Origin: Betaproteobacteria bacterium
GTDB taxonomy: Bacteria > Pseudomonadota > Gammaproteobacteria > Burkholderiales > SG8-39
Reading direction: 5' to 3'
Assembly (NCBI GenBank): GCA_007280315.1
Contig: QYQC01000130.1
Span: forward strand, 1-8,321
Length of the DNA stretch: 8,321 bases
The notes under the pieces are model-generated. The model was given only the letters and a program-made list of their open reading frames with translations. It made no database searches and was not told the origin of the DNA. This document shows, one piece after another, positions 1-5,020 of the stretch. The stretch's first letter is position 1; every line of letters begins with the position of its first letter. Made by a program: the position numbers and the translations under genes.

Positions 1-117
1 ATCATGTTCGTCGGCGGCAAGCGCGTGCAGCCCGGATTGATCACCAGCACCGGTATCGCGGCGGCGGTGGTGGCGAGCCTCGCGGTCCTGTTTATCGTCA
101 AGGGGATGCATCCATGA
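1..117 (+). CDS. frdC: Fumarate reductase subunit C, C-terminal end (partial)
   Basis: This frame is open from the window edge to a TGA at 115-117 and encodes the last 38 residues of a protein. They contain a basic stretch (GGKRVQPG) followed by a hydrophobic helix (about AAAVVASLAVLFIVKGM), which fits the last transmembrane helix of FrdC. FrdC is one of two membrane anchors that hold the FrdAB catalytic dimer at the inner membrane and help bind menaquinol. The strongest support is context: the next gene is clearly frdD, and the two overlap by four bases (ATGA), as is typical of translationally coupled frdCD. The rest of frdC, and presumably frdAB, lie upstream. The fragment alone is too short and generic to identify without its neighbour. 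Confidence 0.72.
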   Translation: MMFVGGKRVQPGLITSTGIAAAVVASLAVLFIVKGMHP

Positions 118-464
118 AGCGCTCCAACGAACCCATCTTCTGGTCCATGTTCGGTGCCGGCGGGATGCTGGCGGCGCTGATCGGCCCGGCGCTGGTGATC
201 ATCACCGGCATCGCCGTCCCGTTCGGGCTGTTTTATGCACCCGATACGATGAGCTACGCCAATATGCTTGCATTCGCGCACAATTGGCTCGGCAAAATTT
301 TCATCTTCGCCGTGGTGGCGCTATTCCTGTGGCACGCGGCGCATCGCATCGCGATCTTGCTGCACGATTTCGGCGTGCATGCGGTTGCGCTGGTCAAACT
401 GATTACTTACGGCGGAGCCTTCGTCGGGACCGTGATCGTTGCCTACGCGCTGCTTCGCCTATAG
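114..464 (+). CDS. frdD: Fumarate reductase subunit D, membrane anchor
   Basis: This 116-residue protein is close in length to E. coli FrdD (119). It has the family N-terminus (KRSNEPIFW, then FGAGGM) and three hydrophobic helices at about 15-40, 58-82 and 92-115. FrdD with FrdC anchors fumarate reductase, which oxidises menaquinol and reduces fumarate to succinate during anaerobic respiration. Residues matching those near the E. coli quinol site are present: Trp10, Gly14, and the His77-Arg78 pair in LWHAAHR. The ATG at 114 overlaps the frdC stop and has AGGGG eight bases upstream, so the start is well supported. It is the last gene of the frd operon, followed by a terminator at 566-593. By homology it works as the reductase, but a succinate-oxidising role in vivo cannot be excluded from sequence. 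Confidence 0.92.
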   Translation: MKRSNEPIFWSMFGAGGMLAALIGPALVIITGIAVPFGLFYAPDTMSYANMLAFAHNWLGKIFIFAVVALFLWHAAHRIAILLHDFGVHAVALVKLITYGGAFVGTVIVAYALLRL

Positions 465-499
465 ACTGGCGCGCGACACAAGGACGGAGCGATCTGATC

Positions 500-535
500 A
501 TGCGAACGCGAACTAACTGGTGGAACGAACCGTAG
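500..535 (+). CDS. Candidate 11-residue leader peptide with tandem Trp codons
   Basis: An ATG at 500 opens a short frame reading MRTRTNWWNEP and ending in TAG at 533-535. A possible ribosome-binding site (GGAG at 486-489) lies ten bases upstream. Two adjacent TGG codons (518-523) and two Thr codons (506, 512) are striking in eleven residues. The terminator hairpin at 566-593 starts 30 bases after the stop. Bases 501-511 can pair with 540-550 (4 bp, a 3x3 loop, 4 bp), and 547-551 can pair with 571-575, which competes with the terminator. This is the geometry of a ribosome-mediated attenuator. A weak promoter-like pair (TTGCCT 439-444, TATAGA 460-465, 15-base spacer) could start such a leader. 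Against it, the downstream gene is thrS rather than a Trp gene, and a frame this short can arise by chance. Confidence 0.33.
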   Translation: MRTRTNWWNEP

Positions 536-565
536 GTCGTCGCTCGCGCACGAAGAGTTTTTTCG

Positions 566-593
566 AAAAAGTGCGGCTCGACCGCACTTTTTT
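566..593 (+). terminator. Intrinsic terminator after frdD / upstream of thrS
   Basis: A perfect 11-bp stem pairs 566-576 (AAAAAGTGCGG) with 582-592, with a five-base loop (CTCGA) and a T6 run at 588-593. It ends the frd operon. The A-run on the 5' side means the reverse strand also resembles a terminator, so it may work in both directions. It ends 20 bases before the thrS start, so it could instead act as the terminator arm of a thrS attenuator. Confidence 0.85.
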
Positions 594-598
594 CATTC

Positions 599-604
599 TA
601 AAAT
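599..604 (+). promoter_or_regulatory. thrS: Possible thrS -10 element (TAAAAT)
   Basis: TAAAAT lies just after the terminator T-run and ten bases before the thrS ATG. No convincing -35 box sits 16-18 bases upstream, where the terminator hairpin lies. If used, transcription would start around 611 and give an almost leaderless thrS mRNA, which would agree with the lack of a Shine-Dalgarno sequence. The evidence is a single hexamer in an AT-rich stretch, so this is weak. Confidence 0.25.
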
Positions 605-613
605 AGTGAATCT

Positions 614-2527
614 ATGCCGGATATCAAATTACCTGACGGCTCCATCCGCCAGTTTCCGCAGGCGATCACCGTTGCCGAGGTGGCGGCCGTCATCGGCCCT
701 GGCCTGGCCAAGGCGGCGTTGGCCGGCCGCGTCAACGGCAAGCTGGTGGATACTTCGTTTCGCATCGAAGCCGATGCGGAACTTGCCATCATCACCGAGC
801 GCGACAAGGACGGTCTCGACATCATTCGCCATTCCACCGCGCACCTGCTCGCGTACGCGGTGAAAGCGCTGTTCCCGGATGCGCAGGTGACCATCGGCCC
901 GGTGATCGAGAACGGGTTCTACTATGACTTTGCCTACAAGCGGCCGTTTACGCCGGAAGATCTGGCCGCGATCGAAAAGAAGATGTCCGAGCTGGCGAAG
1001 AAAGATTATCCGGTAACGCGCGAAGAGCTGCCGCGCGATCAGGCGGTGGCGCTGTTCAAGGCCATGGGCGAGCATTACAAGGCCGAGATCATCGCGTCGA
1101 TTCCGGAGGATCAGCAAATCGGGCTGTATCGCGAGGGTGATTTCATCGACCTTTGCCGCGGCCCGCACGTGCCCTCCACCGGAAAACTCAAGGTATTCAA
1201 GCTGATGAAGGTCGCCGGCGCCTACTGGCGCGGCGATTCGAAAAACGAGATGCTGCAGCGAATTTACGGCACCGCCTGGGCGAAAAAAGACGAGCAGGAC
1301 GCCTATCTGCACATGCTCGCGGAGGCGGAGAAGCGCGACCACCGCAAGCTCGCCACGCAGCTCGATCTGTTTCACATGCAGGACGAAGCGCCGGGCATGG
1401 TGTTCTGGCACCCCAAGGGCTGGACCCTGTGGCAACAGGTGGAGCAGTACATGCGCCTCGTCTACCAGGAAAACGGCTATCAGGAAGTCCGCTGCCCGCA
1501 GATCCTGGACCGCAGCCTGTGGGAGCGGTCCGGCCACTGGGAAAACTACCGCGAGCACATGTTCACCACCGAATCGGAGAAGCGCAGCTATGCGGTGAAA
1601 CCGATGAACTGCCCCGGTCACATCCAGATATTCAATACCGGCCTGCGTAGCTATCGTGAACTGCCGCTGCGCTACGGCGAGTTCGGCGCCTGCCACAGGA
1701 ACGAAGCGTCCGGGGCACTGCACGGCATCATGCGCATCCGCGCCTTTACCCAGGACGATGGGCATATTTTCTGTACCGAGGACCAGATCCTGCCAGAGTG
1801 CGTGGCGTATACCGCGCTGCTGCAGAAGGTTTATGCGGATTTCGGCTTCACGCAGATACTGTACAAGCTCGCCACGCGGCCGGAAAAACGCGTTGGCGCG
1901 GACGAATTGTGGGACAAGGCGGAAACCGCGCTGGCCGAATCGCTGCGCGCGAGCGGTGTCGTCTACGACATGCTGCCGGGTGAGGGAGCGTTCTACGGTC
2001 CGAAGATCGAATACCATCTGAAAGACAATATCGGGCGCTCATGGCAATGCGGCACGATGCAGGTGGACTTTTCCATGCCCGGGCGACTCGGCGCCGAATA
2101 TGTAGCCGAGGACAATGCACGCAGGGTGCCGGTCATGCTGCACCGGGCCATCGTCGGATCGATGGAGCGCTTCATCGGCATTCTGATCGAACACTATGCA
2201 GGAGCGATGCCGCTATGGCTCTCGCCCGTGCAAGTGGTAGCACTGAACATCTCCGGCGGCCAGGCCGAGTACACCGCCGCGGTCGCAGCCGAATTGCGGC
2301 GTGCGGGTTTCCGCGCCGAAGCTGATTTGCGTAATGAGAAAATAACCTATAAAATACGGGAACATAGCATGCAGAAGCTGCCCTACCAACTGATTGTTGG
2401 GGAACAGGAGAAGGCAGCTTCCAAAGTGGCCGTGCGAACTCGCAGCGGTGAAGATCTCGGGCAGATGACGCTCGCTGAATTCATCCAACGCCTCAAGCAA
2501 GAGGCGCGTGCGGGCAGCGCGGCCTAA
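614..2527 (+). CDS. thrS: Threonine--tRNA ligase
   Basis: This 637-residue class II synthetase (E. coli 642) activates threonine with ATP and transfers it to tRNA-Thr in the cytoplasm. The order is a TGS domain (1-61), the N2 editing domain (62-225), the catalytic core (about 243-534) and the anticodon-binding domain (about 535-637). Editing residues that clear Ser-tRNA-Thr are present: His73 and His77 in HSTAH, and Cys181 and His185 in CRGPH. The zinc ligands that select threonine are Cys333 (NCPGH), His384 (DDGH) and His510 (MLHRA). Motif 2 reads HRNEASG where E. coli has HRNEPSG, a small change in its loop. The N-terminus MPDIKLPDGS matches the family, and an in-frame TAA at 599-601 leaves this ATG as the only sensible start. 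No Shine-Dalgarno sequence is visible before it. infC follows after 24 bases. Confidence 0.98.
   Translation: MPDIKLPDGSIRQFPQAITVAEVAAVIGPGLAKAALAGRVNGKLVDTSFRIEADAELAIITERDKDGLDIIRHSTAHLLAYAVKALFPDAQVTIGPVIENGFYYDFAYKRPFTPEDLAAIEKKMSELAKKDYPVTREELPRDQAVALFKAMGEHYKAEIIASIPEDQQIGLYREGDFIDLCRGPHVPSTGKLKVFKLMKVAGAYWRGDSKNEMLQRIYGTAWAKKDEQDAYLHMLAEAEKRDHRKLATQLDLFHMQDEAPGMVFWHPKGWTLWQQVEQYMRLVYQENGYQEVRCPQILDRSLWERSGHWENYREHMFTTESEKRSYAVKPMNCPGHIQIFNTGLRSYRELPLRYGEFGACHRNEASGALHGIMRIRAFTQDDGHIFCTEDQILPECVAYTALLQKVYADFGFTQILYKLATRPEKRVGADELWDKAETALAESLRASGVVYDMLPGEGAFYGPKIEYHLKDNIGRSWQCGTMQVDFSMPGRLGAEYVAEDNARRVPVMLHRAIVGSMERFIGILIEHYAGAMPLWLSPVQVVALNISGGQAEYTAAVAAELRRAGFRAEADLRNEKITYKIREHSMQKLPYQLIVGEQEKAASKVAVRTRSGEDLGQMTLAEFIQRLKQEARAGSAA
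2327..2355 (+). promoter_or_regulatory. infC: Possible internal promoter for infC inside thrS
   Basis: An AT-rich patch near the end of thrS contains TATAAAAT (2348-2355). Counting TAAAAT at 2350-2355 as the -10 box, TTGCGT (2327-2332) lies 17 bases upstream as a poor -35 box with 3 of 6 matches. The predicted start would be about 190 bases before infC. E. coli also has infC promoters inside thrS, which supports the idea. However, these bases encode the conserved segment DLRNEKITYKIRE, so the composition may only reflect Lys, Ile and Tyr codons. Confidence 0.3.
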
Positions 2528-2551
2528 TTATTAATTTTTTGGAGAAACGAC

Positions 2552-3121
2552 ATCGCTCAGGAAAAAGCGCAGCGCCTCAACACCGAGATAACCGCACCCG
2601 AAATTCGCCTGGTAGGTACAGAGGGCGAACAGCTAGGAGTAGTGCCAATCGCAGACGCAATGCGGCGGGCAGAGGAACTGGAAGTAGATTTGGTGGAAAT
2701 TGCACCGACGGCGGTTCCTCCGGTGTGCAAGCTGATGGACTTCGGAAAATTCAAGTACCGCGAAGCCAAGAAAGCGCACGAAGCGAAACTGAAGCAGAAG
2801 CAGATCCAGGTCAAGGAAGTGAAATTCCGGCCCGGCACCGACGAAGGCGATTACAAAATCAAGCTGCGCAACTTGATTAAGTTTTTGGACGAAGGCGACA
2901 AGACGAAAGTCACGTTGCGTTTTCGCGGGCGCGAGATGGCGCACCAGGAATTCGGTCACCGGCTGATCGAGCGTGTAAAGAATGATCTGATCGAGCACGG
3001 CGTTGTTGAGCAGTACCCGAAAATGGAAGGGCGCCAGCTGGTCATGGTTCTGGGGCCGAAAAAAGTGGTAGTGAAAAAGAAGCCTGAACCTGCGTTAAAG
3101 ACTGAAGCTGCCGCGAAATGA
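2552..3121 (+). CDS. infC: Translation initiation factor IF-3 (ATC start)
   Basis: IF3 binds the 30S subunit, blocks premature 50S joining and rejects wrong start codons and wrong initiator tRNA. The 189-residue product aligns throughout with the family: N-domain (about 7-75, with APTAVPPVCKLMDFGK), a lysine-rich linker (about 70-90), and C-domain (about 91-170, with KFRPGTDEGDY and RFRGREMAH), then a basic, Ala-rich tail. No ATG or GTG lies at the expected N-terminus. The conserved frame runs upstream of the first ATG (2660) through residues resembling RxNxEI, to an ATC at 2552 placed seven bases after GGAG (2541-2544). E. coli infC uses AUU in the same way, which makes IF3 repress its own translation; the same autoregulation is inferred here. 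Strict start finders would shorten this gene. Confidence 0.96.
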   Translation: MAQEKAQRLNTEITAPEIRLVGTEGEQLGVVPIADAMRRAEELEVDLVEIAPTAVPPVCKLMDFGKFKYREAKKAHEAKLKQKQIQVKEVKFRPGTDEGDYKIKLRNLIKFLDEGDKTKVTLRFRGREMAHQEFGHRLIERVKNDLIEHGVVEQYPKMEGRQLVMVLGPKKVVVKKKPEPALKTEAAAK

Positions 3122-3336
3122 GCGTTGCGGCAGTCGGATTCAGAGGATGTGAATAGGGACATCCTCGGGAGATATCCCCTCATTTTGTAATAGGCTCTTA
3201 GTTAAAAGCGATCTGAAACCGATCGATTCATGCAGCACCGTTCCGGGTTTGCCCGAAACGTAAAACAAGTGGTGTCAAGGTCAACAAGTTCTCCCCTCGG
3301 GAGACACCTGCCGCCATGTCAAAACCAGGAGTAGTC
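3122..3336 (+). promoter_or_regulatory. Structured infC-rpmI leader, candidate L20 autoregulatory RNA
   Basis: The 215 bases between infC and rpmI hold no convincing gene. Three hairpins can be drawn: GAGGATGT (3143-3150) with ACATCCTC (3159-3166); CGTTcCGGG (3239-3247) with CCCGaAACG (3252-3260); and TCTCCC (3290-3295) with GGGAGA (3299-3304). The ten bases CCTCGGGAGA occur twice, at 3163-3172 and 3295-3304, so either copy can pair with TCTCCC at 3290-3295. The CTCC in that segment could also pair with the rpmI ribosome-binding site (GGAG 3328-3331). Competing long-range pairings at the rpmI start are the known logic of the E. coli L20 translational operator. L20 control here is an inference from position and pairing, not a recognised motif. 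Confidence 0.42.
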
Positions 3337-3534
3337 ATGCCCAAGATGAAGACCAAGCGGGGCGCTGCCAAGCGTTTCCGCGTCCAAGGCAGCGGCGGGA
3401 TAAAACGCACCAAAGCGTTTTTGCGCCACATCCTTACCAAGAAGACCACCAAACGCAAGCGCAATATGCGCGGTACGTCCATGGTGGATGCGAGCAATCT
3501 GCGCTCCGTGCGCGCGATGCTACCTAACGGTTAA
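3337..3534 (+). CDS. rpmI: Large ribosomal subunit protein L35 (bL35)
   Basis: This 65-residue, very basic protein has the bL35 N-terminus MPKMKTKRGAAKRF and the KRTKAFLRHILTKK segment, and matches the family length. L35 is a small component of the 50S subunit. The start at 3337 is chosen over an in-frame ATG at 3316 because AGGAG (3327-3331) sits five bases before it and because the family begins MPKMK. rplT follows 12 bases after the stop, the usual pairing. In E. coli, L20 represses translation from the rpmI start, and rplT is coupled to it. Confidence 0.98.
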   Translation: MPKMKTKRGAAKRFRVQGSGGIKRTKAFLRHILTKKTTKRKRNMRGTSMVDASNLRSVRAMLPNG

Positions 3535-3546
3535 GGAGAACCAGCC

Positions 3547-3921
3547 ATGCCAAGAGTTAAACGTGGGGTAGAAGCACGCGCGCGTCACAAGAAGGTAATG
3601 GACCTGGCCAAGGGATACCGCGGCCGCCGTGGCAGCGTGTTCCGCATCGCCAAAGAAGCGGTGATGAAGGCAGGCCAGTACGCCTATCGCGACCGCAGGA
3701 ACAAGAAGCGCGTGTTCCGCGCGCTGTGGATTGCACGCATCAACGCTGCAGCACGCGCCTGCGGCATGACCTACAGCGTATTCATGAATGGTTTGAAGCG
3801 GGCCGAGATCGAAGTCGACCGCAAGGTGCTGGCCGACCTCGCCGTGACCGACATGACCGCGTTCGCCAAGTTCGCGGAACAGGCCAAGGCCAGTCTGCCT
3901 GCCGACGCGGCGACCAAGTAG
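3547..3921 (+). CDS. rplT: Large ribosomal subunit protein L20 (bL20)
   Basis: This 124-residue product (E. coli 118) begins MPRVKRGVEARARHKK, contains AGQYAYRDRR and the family core LWIARINAAAR, and ends in a short non-conserved tail. L20 binds 23S rRNA early in 50S assembly. In E. coli its C-terminal part also binds the rpmI leader mRNA and represses L35 and L20 synthesis. Its basic, extended N-terminal arm (about 1-60) and globular C-terminal half are both present, so an mRNA-binding role is possible here. AAGGAG (3533-3538), overlapping the rpmI stop, gives a strong ribosome-binding site. The gene ends about 35 bases before a terminator. Confidence 0.98.
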   Translation: MPRVKRGVEARARHKKVMDLAKGYRGRRGSVFRIAKEAVMKAGQYAYRDRRNKKRVFRALWIARINAAARACGMTYSVFMNGLKRAEIEVDRKVLADLAVTDMTAFAKFAEQAKASLPADAATK

Positions 3922-3955
3922 GGCGGGCCGCGCAGCGTACAAGCGGGTCAAACTG

Positions 3956-3989
3956 AAAGGAGGCTAACTTGATTAGCCTCTTTTCTTTT
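3956..3989 (+). terminator. Intrinsic terminator / possible attenuator between rplT and pheS
   Basis: GAGGCTAA (3960-3967) pairs with TTAGCCTC (3973-3980) around a CTTGA loop. The stem can be extended by one G-T and three A-T pairs using AAAG (3956-3959), and it is followed by TTTTCTTTT (3981-3989). It would end the ribosomal-protein transcripts or set the level of readthrough into pheST. In E. coli a terminator in this position is part of the pheM attenuator. The 5' arm contains AAAGGAGG, a near-perfect ribosome-binding site. Confidence 0.82.
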
Positions 3990-3995
3990 GTGTGA
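3969..3995 (+). CDS. Candidate 8-codon frame with two Phe codons before pheS
   Basis: A TTG at 3969, five bases after AAAGGAGG (3956-3963), opens a frame reading MISLFSFV and stopping at TGA 3993-3995, eight bases before the pheS ATG. It lies inside the terminator loop, 3' arm and T-run, so the two Phe codons come from the T-run itself. Ribosomes starting here would disrupt the hairpin and arrive next to pheS, which lacks its own ribosome-binding site. This could couple pheS translation to the short frame. It does not match the E. coli PheM layout, where the peptide precedes the terminator, and T-runs yield Phe codons by chance. Confidence 0.25.
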   Translation: MISLFSFV

Positions 3996-4003
3996 TCGTA
4001 AAA

Positions 4004-5020
4004 ATGGATAATTTGGAAAAAATAGTCAGCGACGCCCTGGAGCAGTTCGGCCGCATTGTTGATGCCACGGAACTGGAGCAGGCAAAGGCGCGCTTTCTGG
4101 GCAGGACAGGTGCGCTTACCGATCTGCTCAAGGGCCTGGGCAAGCTTCCCGCCGAAGCGCGGCGCGAGGCTGGCAGCCGCATCAACGCGGCAAAAGACCA
4201 GCTCGAGGCCGCGCTCGCCCAGCGGCGCGATGCACTGGCGCAACTGCAGCTGGATGCGCGGCTGGCGGGAGAGGCGCTCGATGTGACGCTTCCCGGGCGC
4301 GGCGCCGGGTGCGCTCGCCTGCATCCGCTCACCCGTACGCAGGAGCGCATCGAGGCCATTTTTCGCTCGATCGGCTTCGAAGTCGCAGACGGTCCGGAGA
4401 TCGAAACAGACTGGAACAATTTCACTGCGCTCAACAATCCGGAGAATCATCCGGCGCGCTCGATGCAGGACACGTTCTACGTCGACAAGCAGGACGAGGC
4501 GGGCAGGCCGTTGCTGCTACGGACGCACACCAGCCCGATGCAGGTGCGCTATGCGCGCATGCATGCACCGCCGCTCAAAGTGATCGCCCCAGGCCGCACC
4601 TATCGCGTCGACAGCGATGCTACGCATTCGCCCATGTTCCAGCAGGTTGAAGGTCTGTGGATCGACGAAGACGTGAGCTTTGCCGACCTGAAAGGTGTCT
4701 ACACCGATTTCCTGCGCCGCTTCTTTGAAACCGACGAGCTGCAAGTACGCTTCCGGCCTTCCTATTTTCCGTTTACCGAACCGTCGGCCGAAATCGATAT
4801 GGCGTTCGGCGCAGGTCCGAACAAGGGCCAATGGTTGGAGATTTCCGGCGCCGGCCAGGTGCATCCGGCGGTGATCCGCAATTTCGGCCTCGACCCGGAG
4901 AAATATATCGGCTTCGCCTTTGGGTCCGGCATCGAACGCCTGGCGATGCTGCGCTATGGCATTCATGACCTGCGCTTGTTCTACGACGGCGACCTGCGTT
5001 TCCTGCAGCAGTTCAGATGA
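4004..5020 (+). CDS. pheS: Phenylalanine--tRNA ligase alpha subunit
   Basis: This 338-residue catalytic subunit of the heterotetrameric PheRS activates phenylalanine and, with PheT, charges tRNA-Phe. An N-terminal coiled coil (about 1-90) that contacts tRNA precedes the class II core. Motif 1 is around GFEVADGPEIE (125-134), motif 2 around APGRTYRVDSDATHSPMF (195-212), and motif 3 is GFAFGSGIERLAMLRYGI (303-320). The RFRPSYFPFTEPSAE segment (249-263) is highly conserved. The start at 4004 (MDNLEKIV) is preferred because it matches the family N-terminus. An in-frame GTG at 3992 would add MIVK. Neither has a clear ribosome-binding site, which is unusual for an essential gene and suggests coupling to the upstream region. 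Its stop overlaps the pheT ATG. Confidence 0.97.
   Translation: MDNLEKIVSDALEQFGRIVDATELEQAKARFLGRTGALTDLLKGLGKLPAEARREAGSRINAAKDQLEAALAQRRDALAQLQLDARLAGEALDVTLPGRGAGCARLHPLTRTQERIEAIFRSIGFEVADGPEIETDWNNFTALNNPENHPARSMQDTFYVDKQDEAGRPLLLRTHTSPMQVRYARMHAPPLKVIAPGRTYRVDSDATHSPMFQQVEGLWIDEDVSFADLKGVYTDFLRRFFETDELQVRFRPSYFPFTEPSAEIDMAFGAGPNKGQWLEISGAGQVHPAVIRNFGLDPEKYIGFAFGSGIERLAMLRYGIHDLRLFYDGDLRFLQQFR

Noticed and set aside
629..2017. 462-codon minus-strand open frame opposite thrS
   Set aside because: It is a shadow frame from the GC-rich codon use of thrS. It has no recognisable domain, and thrS on the plus strand is fully conserved.
2660..3121. infC starting at its first ATG
   Set aside because: This would remove conserved N-domain residues. 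Conserved sequence continues upstream to ATC 2552 next to a good ribosome-binding site.
3186..3191. TGTAAT as a -10 box in the rpmI leader
   Set aside because: The hexamer is good, but no -35 element lies at 16-18 bases, and RNA structure explains the region better.
3316..3534. rpmI starting at ATG 3316
   Set aside because: The family begins MPKMK, and AGGAG is placed correctly for ATG 3337, not for 3316.
3992..5020. pheS starting at GTG 3992
   Set aside because: It lies directly after the terminator T-run with no ribosome-binding site, and family N-termini match the ATG at 4004. It cannot be fully excluded.
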